Positions 1 to 8,685 of a stretch of 64,000 bases of DNA are shown one piece after another; position 1 is the stretch's first letter; each line of letters starts with the position of its first letter. The DNA comes from Mumia sp. zg.B17 (lineage in GTDB: Bacteria > Actinomycetota > Actinomycetes > Propionibacteriales > Nocardioidaceae), in assembly GCF_019550915.1 (NCBI RefSeq), contig NZ_JAHWCI010000001.1, positions 1 to 64,000 on the forward strand, read 5' to 3'. Position numbers and translations under genes: made by a program. The notes under the pieces were generated by a model. It worked only from the letters and a program-made list of their open reading frames with translations. It did no database searches and was not told where the DNA came from.

Positions 1-32
1 GCTCGCAGCGGGCCATCGACGACCTGAAGTAG
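1..32 (+). CDS. C-terminal tail of an upstream gene (partial)
   Basis: The first bases read as an open frame ending ...AIDDLK and a TAG stop, with no start inside the window. With only about ten codons no family can be named. The GNAT gene begins 37 bases downstream on the same strand. The frame could also be chance, hence the low confidence. Confidence 0.35.
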   Translation, partial: SQRAIDDLK

Positions 33-69
33 AACAATCCTCCTCGCGGGGCTGCGCCAGACTGGGCAC

Positions 70-522
70 GTGCAGCTCCGCGAGGCAGGACCCGAGGACG
101 CCGATGCGCTGACCGACTGTGAGGAGGTGGCGTACGGCACCGGGCTGGCGCACGTGTTCGGTGACCTGCCGTGGCCGCGCGAGGGGATCTGGCGGCGATG
201 GGTCGCCGAGCTGGCTGATCCGGGCGTGACGACGCTCGTCGTGGACGACTCCGGCGGCCGCATCCTCGGGTTCGCGACGTACGACGACCAGGTGCTCCGG
301 CACCTCGGCGTGGTGCCGGAACGGTGGGGGAGCGGCCTCGCCGGCCGCCTGCACGACGAGGTGCTGCGGCGCCGCGGCGCTCAACCGATCCGGCTCTGGG
401 TGCTGGAGGAGAACACCCGCGCCCGCCGGTTCTATGCGCGGCGTGGCTGGATCGAGGACGGGCGGCGGTCGATCAGCGAGTGGCCCCCGCACCCGGTCGA
501 GGTCGGCTACTCGAAGCGATGA
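70..522 (+). CDS. GNAT-family N-acetyltransferase
   Basis: A 150-residue protein of the usual single-domain GNAT length, expected to move an acetyl group from acetyl-CoA to an unknown amine. The centre carries the strand then loop LGVVPERWGSGLAGRLHDEV (about residues 79-98), an R/Q-x-x-G-x-G/A pyrophosphate-binding motif variant. The segment LWVLEENTRARRFYARRGW (about 117-135) is the typical 'N-x-x-A-x-x-F/Y-Y-x-x-x-G' end of the fold. The start is GTG; no strong ribosome site is visible. It is followed by a bidirectional terminator, so it is probably transcribed alone or with the gene entering from the left. The substrate cannot be read from the sequence. Confidence 0.85.
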   Translation: MQLREAGPEDADALTDCEEVAYGTGLAHVFGDLPWPREGIWRRWVAELADPGVTTLVVDDSGGRILGFATYDDQVLRHLGVVPERWGSGLAGRLHDEVLRRRGAQPIRLWVLEENTRARRFYARRGWIEDGRRSISEWPPHPVEVGYSKR

Positions 523-555
523 ATCGATCCGCCGTACTGCGCCGCTGAACGACGA

Positions 556-590
556 CGGACCCGGCTCGCATCGTGCACGAGCCGGGTCCG
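556..590. terminator. Hairpin terminator between convergent genes
   Basis: Arms CGGACCCGGCTCG (556-568) and CGAGCCGGGTCCG (578-590) pair perfectly over 13 bp around a 9-base loop. There is no long T-run, as is usual in actinomycetes. It lies between the rightward GNAT gene and the leftward small membrane protein and could serve both. Confidence 0.75.
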
Positions 591-615
591 CCGCGAGTTC
601 ACCGGGTGGGGTGAC

Positions 616-840
616 TCACTTGCTGGGTTCGATGTCGCAGTCGACCTTCGGGTTGGCGCCCACGTAGTTGAGCGGGCCGGCGACGATGGTGACGGCGATC
701 GTGCTGACCTTGGTGCAGTCGGCATCGGTGCCGCGGAAGTAGCCGCGCTGCGCTGCTGCCAGCGCACCGATCACGAGCCACACCACCACGAGGACGGTGA
801 CGATCTGACTAACGGAGGTCTTGCGAGACGAACGGACCAT
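616..840 (-). CDS. Small single-pass membrane protein, function unknown
   Basis: A 74-residue protein with a basic N-terminus (MVRSSRK), one hydrophobic helix (about 11-29, IVTVLVVVWLVIGALAAA) and an extracytoplasmic tail with two cysteines (DADC and VDC) that could form a disulfide. The frame extends further upstream, but the ATG used here has AGGAGG six bases ahead of it, which fixes the start. It stands alone between two terminator or promoter regions. I do not recognise the family. Confidence 0.7.
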   Translation of the reverse strand: MVRSSRKTSVSQIVTVLVVVWLVIGALAAAQRGYFRGTDADCTKVSTIAVTIVAGPLNYVGANPKVDCDIEPSK

Positions 841-927
841 GGATGGCCTCCTGGGAGACGGTCCGCCGCGGGGTCGGCGGACGCCCATCAAGGTAGTGAT
901 AACAGGCGTCCGCCGCAGATTGCGGGG

Positions 928-2160
928 TCAGCGACGCGCCTGGGACGCCGGTCCTCCGGCGACACGGGCGCCGCGCGCGGTCGGGTCGACGAGCGTGCGG
1001 TACGTCGCCGTCACGCGCAGCCACTTCACGTCGTACCGTCCGCCCTCGAAGGTGGCGATGCCGAACGTGATGAACCCGTCGCTGTCGACGAAGCGCTGGA
1101 GGCTGCGGCCGGAGGCGGAGAAGACCGTACGGGTGCCGTACGCGGGCTTGAGGCGACGCACGCGGCTGATGTCGCTCCAGTCGCTGGTGATCCCAAAGCC
1201 GACGGCAGCGTTCTTGCGTGCCTTCGTGTGGCCGGCCCCGACCGCCTTGAACGTGATCGCGCTGTAGTCGTACGCGCCGCGCATGCCGACGCTGAAGCGC
1301 GCCTCGGTGCCCGAGCGCGAGGGCTTGCTCTTGCAGCGGTGGTTGCTGGAGACCGAGATCGACTTCTTCCACGCCTTGCCCTTGCGGGCAGGCTTCACGA
1401 TCTTGCCGCACCTACCGACGTACGGGCGGTACAGGAAGGCCTTGGGCGAGATCCGCTCGGTGACCTTCCGGGTCACCAGGCGCTTGGCCGACACGGTGAC
1501 GGCGCGGGGAGCGCTGTAGCCGACGAGGCCGTCGGCGTCGACGTACCGCGAGCGGACGCGGTAGGTGCCGGCGGGCACGATGGCGCCCACGCTGGAGCGG
1601 CCCGTCCAGCGCGCGGTACGGCCGACAGCCGACCAGACCACGGCACCCGAGGCGTTGAGCACCTGCACGGCGGCGGACGCAGGCGTCTCGGTCGTCGGCG
1701 TGACGCCGGTGAGCGTGATCGCGTCGCGGTAGCCGTCGTTCCACGGGAACACGCTCGTGGCCGAGAACGCCGGGGCCGCGGCGGACTTCGGCGCGACGAG
1801 GTTCACTCGGACGGTCGACTCGTCGGCGAGCGGGGTCGCGGCGTCGGAGGCGCGCAGCGTGGCGACGTACGACCCGTCGGCGACCGCAGTGCCCGAGGTC
1901 GTGCGCGCGTCCCACGTGGCGCTGGTCGTGCCGGCGGCCAGGTCGCCCAGGTCGGTCGAGGCGACGACGGCGGACGAGCCGACCCGACGGATCTCGAGGA
2001 GCACGGCGGTCATCGCCTCCGGCACCTCGAACGAGAAGGCGGCCGGTCCGCTGGTCGGCGTGACGACGCCCGGTGTCGCCGGGCCGGCGACCGCGGGAGC
2101 CGGCAACGAGGCCAGGGGGACGAGAGCAAGGGCGAGAGCTGGGACAAGGGCGCGACGCAT
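928..2160 (-). CDS. Secreted protein with FlgD-Ig-like repeats
   Basis: A 410-residue exported protein. It has a clear signal peptide (MRRALVPALALALVPLASLP, cleavage probably after the AVAG/GPA region near residue 26). Two FlgD_ig-like beta repeats follow, recognisable by TSATWDARTTSGTAVADGSY and the later GRTARWTGRSSVGAIVPAGTYRV. The C-terminal half (about 220-400) has paired cysteines (GRCGK, NHRCK) and looks like a jelly-roll-type domain, but I cannot name it. An upstream in-frame start exists; the ATG chosen begins the signal peptide and has GAGG nearby. Cell-surface or secreted role inferred; substrate unknown. Transcribed divergently from the ssu operon. Confidence 0.75.
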   Translation of the reverse strand: MRRALVPALALALVPLASLPAPAVAGPATPGVVTPTSGPAAFSFEVPEAMTAVLLEIRRVGSSAVVASTDLGDLAAGTTSATWDARTTSGTAVADGSYVATLRASDAATPLADESTVRVNLVAPKSAAAPAFSATSVFPWNDGYRDAITLTGVTPTTETPASAAVQVLNASGAVVWSAVGRTARWTGRSSVGAIVPAGTYRVRSRYVDADGLVGYSAPRAVTVSAKRLVTRKVTERISPKAFLYRPYVGRCGKIVKPARKGKAWKKSISVSSNHRCKSKPSRSGTEARFSVGMRGAYDYSAITFKAVGAGHTKARKNAAVGFGITSDWSDISRVRRLKPAYGTRTVFSASGRSLQRFVDSDGFITFGIATFEGGRYDVKWLRVTATYRTLVDPTARGARVAGGPASQARR

Positions 2161-2389
2161 GGCCACCTCGGGTGGTAGGGCCCGCCGGAGTTGGCGGGCG
2201 GACACACACTAGGGGACCCGGACGGCGTTCCAACGGGTTCGTTCTCCGATCGTGACCACGCGATCCGGCGGGAGCCGCCGATCGACGCGTCCCTCGGTGT
2301 TTCTCCCGCGGCGAGCGCAACCCTGCCGGTGACGCGAAGTCCTCGCAAGACTGGCCGCCGTCGCTTCGTCGAGACCTCCGAGGACCCTC

Positions 2390-3334
2390 ATGCGCAGAAC
2401 CACCGCCACCCTGACCGCCGCCGTCGCGCTGCTGATGTCGAGCTGGCTGAGCGCGTGCGGCGGCGGGGACGACGCCGACGCCGACGAGCCGCTCCAGGTC
2501 GGCTACCAACGCTTCGGCGGTCTGAGCCTCGTGAAGGCGCGCAACGCCGCTCGTGGTGCGGAGTGGTCGCTCTTCGAGAGCGGCCCGGCGCTGACCGAGG
2601 CGCTGAAGGCCGGGGCGGTCGACATCGGGCAGACCGGCGAGGCGCCGCCCATCTTCGCCGCCGCCGGCAAGACCGACTTCACCATCATCGCGACCTCCGC
2701 ACCCGTCCCGAAGGGCGAAGCGGTGCTCGTGAAGGAGAAGAGCGGCTTCACGTCGTTCGAGGATCTCAAGGGCAAGACCGTCGCCCTCAACAAGGGCTCC
2801 AACGTCCACTGGCTCCTCGTGAAGCTCCTCGAGGCGCACGACATGACGATCGACGACATCGACGTGAAGTACCTCAAGCCCGCTGAGGCGCGACCCGCGT
2901 TCGACAACGACCAGGTCGACGCCTGGATCATCTGGGACCCGTACTTCGCGCTCGCAGAGCAGCCCGGCGTGAAGGTGCTCGCGGACGCGACGGGCCTGGC
3001 GAACAACCGCGAGTACGTGCTCGTCTCCCCGGAGGCGCTCGAGGAGAAGCCGGAGCAGATCGAGGAGTTCCTCCGGACGTACCGCGAGGTCACCGACTGG
3101 GGCATCGCGAACCCCGAGGAGCGGGCCGACCTGCTCGCTCCGGAGCTCAAGATCCCGCGGGAGACGGCGGCACGTGCGCTCGCCCGCAGCGCCCAGCCGT
3201 TGGCGGCGCTCACCCCGGAGATCGGTGCCGAGATCCAGACGATCGCCGACGGTTTCGCGGACCTCGACCTGATCCCTGGCCCCGTCGATGTCGCCGGCCG
3301 CGTGGACGACAGGTACTCGGAGATCCTCGAGTGA
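2390..3334 (+). CDS. ssuA: Sulfonate/nitrate-type ABC transporter substrate-binding lipoprotein
   Basis: A 314-residue SsuA/NMT1-like binding protein that captures an aliphatic sulfonate or similar anion outside the membrane and hands it to the permease. The signal peptide ends in a lipobox LSAC (Cys 23) followed by a GGGDDADADE linker, so it is a lipoprotein. Domain hallmarks include VGYQRFG near the N-terminus, the GALTEALKAGAVDIGQTGEA-type segment, VALNKGSNVHWLLVKLLE, and WIIWDPYFALAE. GAGGA lies 5 bases before the ATG. The stop overlaps the permease start in GTGA, so the three genes form one coupled operon. Taurine, alkanesulfonate or another ligand cannot be separated by reading alone. 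Confidence 0.85.
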   Translation: MRRTTATLTAAVALLMSSWLSACGGGDDADADEPLQVGYQRFGGLSLVKARNAARGAEWSLFESGPALTEALKAGAVDIGQTGEAPPIFAAAGKTDFTIIATSAPVPKGEAVLVKEKSGFTSFEDLKGKTVALNKGSNVHWLLVKLLEAHDMTIDDIDVKYLKPAEARPAFDNDQVDAWIIWDPYFALAEQPGVKVLADATGLANNREYVLVSPEALEEKPEQIEEFLRTYREVTDWGIANPEERADLLAPELKIPRETAARALARSAQPLAALTPEIGAEIQTIADGFADLDLIPGPVDVAGRVDDRYSEILE

Positions 3335-4221
3335 CCGAGGCGCCGACCGCCGTGACCGGCGGGGTGACCCTGCCCGAAGCCGCCAGGTCGGTCTCCGCGG
3401 GGTCCACGGGCCAGGCCCCGGGGGGACGACCGACCGCGGCCCGTCGACGTGCCCGCACGGAGGCGTGGTTGCGCCGACTGCGGCTGGTCACCCCGCTGGT
3501 CCTGGCGGGCGCCTGGGAGCTGCTGGCACAGACCCGCATCGTGTCGCCCGACAAGCTGCCTCCGCCGAGCGAGGTCCTGGCGGCGGGTTGGCGTCTGACG
3601 CAGGACGGCAGCCTGCCCGCGCACGTGTACGAGTCCCTCACCCGCGCGCTCGTCGGACTGTTGATCGGCGGCGGACTGGCGCTCGTGCTCGGGGCATTCG
3701 CAGGGCTGGTCCGCGTCGGCGACGCGCTCGTCGACCCGACCGTGCAGATGGCCCGGATGCTTCCTCACCTGGGCCTCGTCCCGCTGCTCATCATCTGGCT
3801 CGGCATCGGGGAGCCGCTCAAGATCACGCTGGTGGCGCTCGGCGCCTTCTTCCCGATCTACCTGAATCTCTACGCCGGGATACGCAACATCGACGAGCGA
3901 CTGGTGGAGGCGGCACGCACCTGTGGGTTGTCGGCAGCGGAGCGGATCCGGCACGTGGTGATCCCGGGCACGATGCCGTCGCTGTTCCTGGGTCTGCGGC
4001 TCGCGTTCGCCGCCGGGTGGCTGAGCCTGGTGGTCGGCGAGCAGGTCAACACCGACTCGGGGCTCGGTTTCATGATGATGGAGGCGCGCGAGTTCTCCCA
4101 GACGGAGATCGTGCTTCTCGGCCTTCTGGCGTACGCCGTCCTCGGGCTGCTGTCCGACCTCGTGCTGCGGGTCGCGGAGAGGAGGGCGCTGTCGTGGCGA
4201 CGGGGACTGCAGGCTTCGTGA
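3331..4221 (+). CDS. ssuC: Sulfonate-type ABC transporter permease
   Basis: A 296-residue inner-membrane permease of the SsuC/TauC (BPD_transp_1) type. A long basic, proline-rich cytoplasmic N-terminus (about 50 residues) precedes six predicted helices starting at LVTPLVLAGAWELL. The EAA-like coupling loop is seen in ERLVEAARTCGLSAAERIRH (about residues 190-209), which should dock on the ATPase. The GTG start overlaps the ssuA stop (GTGA), implying translational coupling. Confidence 0.9.
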   Translation: MTEAPTAVTGGVTLPEAARSVSAGSTGQAPGGRPTAARRRARTEAWLRRLRLVTPLVLAGAWELLAQTRIVSPDKLPPPSEVLAAGWRLTQDGSLPAHVYESLTRALVGLLIGGGLALVLGAFAGLVRVGDALVDPTVQMARMLPHLGLVPLLIIWLGIGEPLKITLVALGAFFPIYLNLYAGIRNIDERLVEAARTCGLSAAERIRHVVIPGTMPSLFLGLRLAFAAGWLSLVVGEQVNTDSGLGFMMMEAREFSQTEIVLLGLLAYAVLGLLSDLVLRVAERRALSWRRGLQAS

Positions 4222-4907
4222 CAGCACGAGACGTACGCCGGAGCTTCGGCGACGTGGTCGTGCTGGACGGAGTCGACCTCGACCTGGAGCGCGGCGAGGT
4301 CGTCGTGCTGCTCGGCGCGAGCGGTTCCGGAAAGAGCACACTGTTGCGCATCCTCGCGGGACTCGACCGCGAGGCGACCGGGACGCTCGACGTACCGCCG
4401 TCGCACGCTGTCGTCTTCCAGGAGCACCGCCTCCTGCCCTGGAAGCGGGTCTCGGCCAACGTCGCGCTGGGGGTCCGCGGTCCGAACGTGGCCCAGCGGG
4501 TCTCAGGGGCACTGTCCGAGGTCGGGCTCGTCGACCGCGGTGAGGCGTGGCCGGGGGAGCTCTCAGGCGGCCAGTCGCAACGCGTCGCGATCGCACGAGC
4601 GCTCGTCCGACGCCCCGACCTGCTGTTGTTGGACGAGCCGTTCGGAGCACTCGACGCCCTGAACCGCCTCAAGATGCAGCGGCTGTTCCGCGAACTGCAG
4701 TCGGCGCACGAATTCGCCGCGCTGCTGGTCACGCACGACGTCGACGAGGCGGTCCTGCTGGCGGACCGTCTGCTGGTGCTGGAAGACGGTCGGATCATCG
4801 AGGAGATCGACGTCCCCCTCGCGCACCCGCGCACGGTGGACGACCCGCGGTTCGGCGCACTGAGGCGGCGCCTGCTGACCTTGCTCAACGTGCCGCTGGA
4901 CGTCTAG
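4194..4907 (+). CDS. ssuB: Sulfonate-type ABC transporter ATP-binding protein
   Basis: A 237-residue ATPase that powers SsuA/SsuC uptake. Walker A is GASGSGKST, the Q-loop is VVFQEHRLLPW, the signature is LSGGQSQR, Walker B is LLLLDEPFGALD, and the switch His is LLVTHDVDEA. The chosen GTG has a strong GGAGAGGAGGG seven bases upstream but overlaps ssuC by 28 bases. A second in-frame GTG at 4218 would give the four-base GTGA overlap seen between the other two genes. The Q-loop with LLPWKRVSANV is typical of the SsuB/TauB branch. Confidence 0.9.
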   Translation: MATGTAGFVTARDVRRSFGDVVVLDGVDLDLERGEVVVLLGASGSGKSTLLRILAGLDREATGTLDVPPSHAVVFQEHRLLPWKRVSANVALGVRGPNVAQRVSGALSEVGLVDRGEAWPGELSGGQSQRVAIARALVRRPDLLLLDEPFGALDALNRLKMQRLFRELQSAHEFAALLVTHDVDEAVLLADRLLVLEDGRIIEEIDVPLAHPRTVDDPRFGALRRRLLTLLNVPLDV

Positions 4908-4919
4908 GCGCGCCCGGCG

Positions 4920-5831
4920 TCAGTCGAGACCGGCGAGCTTCGCCAGCAGGTACGGCTCGGTGCCGGCGAGGCCGACCGAGTAGAAGAGGCAGATCTGGTC
5001 GCGCGAGCTGCGTCCCGTCGCGGCTCCGTCGAGGACCGCGCCGAGCTCGACCAGGTGGTCCTCGACCCGTGTCCCGACGACGGTGCTCGGCGGGTCGTAG
5101 CCGACAGCCTGCGCCCGTGAGTCGGTCACCACCACGTCGGCCGACTCCAGCAGGCCGGTCTCGATCTCGTGACGGCCCATCTGCTTGGGACCGAGCGTCG
5201 CGACGTACGCACCGGGGACGAGCCACTCGGCGGCGATCACCGGAGTCGGGCTCGTGGTCGCGCAGACGACGAGGTCGGCGCCGTCCACGGCGTCGCGGGC
5301 GGAGGTGGCGGGGACGCAGGCGACGCCGTGCTCTTCTCGCACCCGTCGGGCGAACGCGGCACGGTGGCCCTGGTCGCGGGCGAACACCCGCACCTCCGCC
5401 AGGTCGCGGACCGCGGCGATCGCCCACAGCTGCGTCCACGCCTGCGTGCCCGCCCCGATCAACGCGAGGCGGGACGCGTCGGGGTTTGCGAGGACGTCGG
5501 CGGCAGCACCGCCGAGGGCACCCGTACGACGCGGGCCGAGCTCGGCGCCGATCGCGACCGCGTGGACCCGGCCGGTCTCCGCGTCGTGCACGACCACGAC
5601 CTGCTCGCCGGTGACCAGTCCGAACGTGTCGTAGGCCCGGTAGCCGTACCAGGACCCGTCGAGGTGGCCCGCGGTGACCACGAGGGCCCCGCCTCCGAGG
5701 TCGGCTCGTACCCGAGCCGGTGCGTGGAGATCGCCGCGGTGCGCTGCCACCGCCGCGTCCTTCATCCAGGTCACGGCGTCCCGGGCGCGCACGGTCGCGA
5801 GCACCGTGGAGTCGGTCATCAGCTGGGCCAT
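4920..5831 (-). CDS. Ornithine cyclodeaminase / mu-crystallin family protein
   Basis: A 303-residue NAD(P)-dependent protein of the OCD/mu-crystallin family, which includes ornithine cyclodeaminase, alanine dehydrogenase and ketimine reductases. The Rossmann motif is LALIGAGTQAWTQLWAI, and VRVFARDQGHRAAFA follows as the second strand. The conserved substrate-side segment PARVRADLGGGALVVTAGHL is present. The start ATG has GAGAGG just upstream; a longer frame upstream lacks family similarity. It converges on ssuB with only 12 bases between, and is divergent from helD. The reaction is not assigned because the family is catalytically diverse. Confidence 0.85.
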   Translation of the reverse strand: MAQLMTDSTVLATVRARDAVTWMKDAAVAAHRGDLHAPARVRADLGGGALVVTAGHLDGSWYGYRAYDTFGLVTGEQVVVVHDAETGRVHAVAIGAELGPRRTGALGGAAADVLANPDASRLALIGAGTQAWTQLWAIAAVRDLAEVRVFARDQGHRAAFARRVREEHGVACVPATSARDAVDGADLVVCATTSPTPVIAAEWLVPGAYVATLGPKQMGRHEIETGLLESADVVVTDSRAQAVGYDPPSTVVGTRVEDHLVELGAVLDGAATGRSSRDQICLFYSVGLAGTEPYLLAKLAGLD

Positions 5832-5925
5832 GCGACATCCTCTCGGGAGGCGCGTGGGAATGTCCCGCCCCCCGGATAGACTTGTGTGTTCTGTCCCCAG
5901 GTGTGTGACGTTATCGAGGAGCTCC

Positions 5926-8058
5926 GTGTCGGACCAACCCAACTCGTCGTCGGCCGAGCAGCGCGAGATCGCTGACGAGCAGGCGTACGTCGACGTCGTC
6001 TACGGCCGGCTCGAGGAGTCGACGAAGGCTGCGCAGGCACTCGCTCGGGAGGGGTACGCCCGTGGCCACGTCGGCCACGAGGGCGGGCTGGTCGAGCGCG
6101 ACGCGATGGTCTACCAGGCGTCCAAGCGGATTGCGGCGCTCAACGCCGCCCACGAGGGCCTGGTCTTCGGCCGGCTCGACCTGGTCGACGGCGTCAAGCG
6201 CTACATCGGCCGCATCGGCGTCCGGGACGCCGAGCGTGAGGTGTTGCTCATCGACTGGCGAGCACCGGCGGCATCGGTCTTCTACCAGGCGACGGCGCAG
6301 GACCCTGCCGGTGTCGTACGCCGCCGCGTCCTCCGCAGCCGGGGTGCGACCGTGGTGGGTGTCGAGGACGAGCTGCTCGACGGCGACAACGCACCCGCTG
6401 ACATGGTCGTCGTGGGGGAGGGCGCGCTGCTCGCGAGCCTGAGCCGGGCTCGCGACGCGTCGATGCACTCCGTCGTCGCGACCATCCAGAAGGAGCAGGA
6501 CGAGGCGATCCGCGCACCCAGCCGTGGCGCGACCACCATCGGTGGTGGCCCTGGCACGGGCAAGACGGTCGTGGCGCTGCACCGCGCGGCCTACCTCCTC
6601 TACGTCGACCGCCGTCGCTTCGAGTCCGGTGGCGTCCTTGTCGTCGGGCCGTCCGGCGTCTTCATGGGCTACATCGAGCGCGTCCTCCCCAGCCTTGGCG
6701 AGACCTCGGTGACGCTGCGATCGCTGGGTGAGGTGGTCGACGGCGTCTCGGGTCGGCGCCACGACGCCCCCGCCGTGGCCGCGGTCAAGGGATCCGCACG
6801 GATGCTCCAGGTGCTGTCCCGGGTGGCCCGCAGCGCCCAGCCGGGTGAGCCGACCGCGTTCCGCTACTTCTACCGCGACGACGTGCTGCGCCTCGACGCG
6901 CAGGCGCTCGACCGCCTGCGGCGCCAGCTCCTCTCGGGCCAGCAGCGCAACCGGGCGTACGGCAAGGTCCAGCAGACCCTGCTCGACGCGCTCTGGTCGC
7001 AGGTGGAGGGCGAGCGGGCGCTCGAGAAGGAGCGGGACGAGTTCGACAAGGTGCTCACCACCGACGACGCGTTCCTCGACTTCGCCACCGCGTGGTGGCC
7101 GCCGCTCGACGCCGTCGACGTGTGGGAGACCCTCGGTGATCCCGAGACGCTGCGGCGCTCCGCCGAGGGCATCCTCAAGCGCAGCGAGATCGACCTGCTC
7201 GCCACGTCGTGGCGCAGCGCCGACGGCACCCCGTCCGTCGAGGACGTGCCCTTGATCGACGAGCTGCGCTACCTGCTCGGCGAGGTCTCGGCCGCCGACG
7301 GCGACGACGACCCGTACGACGTCAAGCAGCTCATGTCGTTCGAGCGTGAGGAGGCTGCGGTCCGCAAACAGCGGTCGACGCAGTCCATCGAGGACGACTC
7401 GTACGCGCACGTGCTCGTCGACGAGGCGCAGGACCTGTCGCCGATGCAGTGGCGGATGCTCGGCCGTCGTGGGAAGTACGCCAGCTGGACCATCGTCGGC
7501 GATGCCGCGCAGTCGTCCTGGCCATACCCCGACGAGGCCGCCCGGGCGCGGACCGCGGCCCTGGACGGCAAGGAGGAGCACCACTTCCGGCTCTCCACGA
7601 ACTACCGCAACTCCGCCGAGATCTACGACCTCGCCGCCCAGGTGGCGCGGGTCGCGATCCCGGGGGCCGACACCCCCGACGCCGTGCGCCGTACGGGCGA
7701 GGAGCCCCGGCACGAGGTCGTCGAGGCTGCCGCGGTGTGGTCGGCCGTCCGCAGAGGCGTGCGCGACCTCGCCGAGCGGGTGGAGGGCACGATCGCCGTC
7801 GTCGTCCCGACCGGCCGCCGTGAGGAGGGCACCGCCGAGCTCGCCGAGGAGCTGCACGACCTGGACCGGCTGCGGGTGCTCGACGGTCTGGACACCAAGG
7901 GTCTGGAGTTCGACGCGGTGGTCCTGGTCGAGCCGGACGAGGTCGTCGCCGAGTCGGAGGCCGGGTGGCGCACGCTGTACGTCGTGCTGACCCGTGCGAC
8001 CCAGCTCCTGCTCACCGTCGGGTCCACCCGCCACTGGTTGGACCGCGTCGAGGCCTGA
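5926..8058 (+). CDS. helD: RNA polymerase recycling helicase-like ATPase HelD
   Basis: A 710-residue UvrD/Rep-like (superfamily 1) protein of the HelD type, which binds RNA polymerase and removes it from stalled complexes. In some actinobacteria the related HelR also displaces rifamycins. The N-terminus (about 10-75) is a charged antiparallel coiled-coil arm, as expected for insertion into the polymerase secondary channel. Walker A is GGGPGTGKT (206-214). Walker B is HVLVDEAQDLS (about 494-504). Motif FRLSTNYRNS and a C-terminal LYVVLTRAT (motif VI-like) are present. GTG start with GAGGAG 5 bases upstream. A TAGACT -10-like hexamer lies at 5877-5882. The 19-bp rifamycin-associated inverted repeat known from some helR promoters was looked for and not seen. 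Confidence 0.9.
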   Translation: MSDQPNSSSAEQREIADEQAYVDVVYGRLEESTKAAQALAREGYARGHVGHEGGLVERDAMVYQASKRIAALNAAHEGLVFGRLDLVDGVKRYIGRIGVRDAEREVLLIDWRAPAASVFYQATAQDPAGVVRRRVLRSRGATVVGVEDELLDGDNAPADMVVVGEGALLASLSRARDASMHSVVATIQKEQDEAIRAPSRGATTIGGGPGTGKTVVALHRAAYLLYVDRRRFESGGVLVVGPSGVFMGYIERVLPSLGETSVTLRSLGEVVDGVSGRRHDAPAVAAVKGSARMLQVLSRVARSAQPGEPTAFRYFYRDDVLRLDAQALDRLRRQLLSGQQRNRAYGKVQQTLLDALWSQVEGERALEKERDEFDKVLTTDDAFLDFATAWWPPLDAVDVWETLGDPETLRRSAEGILKRSEIDLLATSWRSADGTPSVEDVPLIDELRYLLGEVSAADGDDDPYDVKQLMSFEREEAAVRKQRSTQSIEDDSYAHVLVDEAQDLSPMQWRMLGRRGKYASWTIVGDAAQSSWPYPDEAARARTAALDGKEEHHFRLSTNYRNSAEIYDLAAQVARVAIPGADTPDAVRRTGEEPRHEVVEAAAVWSAVRRGVRDLAERVEGTIAVVVPTGRREEGTAELAEELHDLDRLRVLDGLDTKGLEFDAVVLVEPDEVVAESEAGWRTLYVVLTRATQLLLTVGSTRHWLDRVEA

Positions 8059-8069
8059 CCGCACCGAGC

Positions 8070-8579
8070 TCACCGCACGACGGCGGCGAGCTCGGTGCCC
8101 CACGCTCGGGCGCTGTCGAGCTCTCCGTCGGCGAGCGGCCCCTCGTACCCGTGGACGCCGAACGTCCGCGCCTTCGCGGCCGGTTCGAAACCGCGTGCCA
8201 CCAACCGCTTGAGCGCCTTCTTGGCGGCCGACCCGGGCAGTCGGGGCGAGACCGTACGGGTGTCGAAGGCCGCGACGCGAACGGCTCTGCCGGGTGACGG
8301 GAGTGCGTCGATCCACTCTCTGATTCCCCAGTCAGGGAGGTGTGGCGCGCCACGCTCGCGCCCGGACTCACGGGTGGCCCCACTCGACATGCCGAACGCG
8401 TGGGTCGGACCGCCGACCACGAGGAGGGCGAGATCTGGGTCGAGACCGACGTCCGGCCCGGCTTCGGCGACCGTGACCGCGTCGTCGCCGAACGTGGAGG
8501 CGATGCCGTCGGCGATCGCGCGTGCGACCGACTCGGTGTTGCCCCAGAGAGACTCGTAGACCACCAGCGCCAGCACCAT
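8070..8579 (-). CDS. Flavodoxin-like protein
   Basis: A 169-residue single-domain flavodoxin fold expected to bind FMN as an electron carrier. The phosphate loop is VVYESLWGNTESVARAIADG (residues 7-26; canonical T-x-x-x-N-T replaced by S-L-W-G-N-T). The 50s-type loop is LLVVGGPTHAFGMSS. The frame continues far upstream, but this ATG sits directly before the first beta strand and fits the family. It converges on helD with an 11-base gap. The redox partner is unknown. Confidence 0.85.
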   Translation of the reverse strand: MVLALVVYESLWGNTESVARAIADGIASTFGDDAVTVAEAGPDVGLDPDLALLVVGGPTHAFGMSSGATRESGRERGAPHLPDWGIREWIDALPSPGRAVRVAAFDTRTVSPRLPGSAAKKALKRLVARGFEPAAKARTFGVHGYEGPLADGELDSARAWGTELAAVVR

Positions 8580-8685
8580 GACGACCTCCCGGAGCCCAGC
8601 GTAGGGTGCCGCCGAGGATCTGCACCACAGATCAGGACGGACACCGCCGCCCCTGCGCGTGGTGCGGTGCGAGAGACTTGAGGCG

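Noticed and set aside
2503-4650. Very long antisense frame (715 codons) opposite ssuA-ssuC-ssuB
   Set aside because: Arg/Pro/Ser-rich composition and no motifs. It mirrors real genes whose domains and overlaps are clear, which is the usual effect of high GC in the antisense frame.
5832-5925. Rifamycin-associated element upstream of helD
   Set aside because: Searched for the 19-bp inverted repeat by eye. Only a short GGGA-ATG-TCCC dyad (5856-5866) is present, which does not fit.
5911-8316. 801-codon minus-strand frame opposite helD
   Set aside because: Low-complexity basic sequence without domains; helD on the plus strand explains the region fully.
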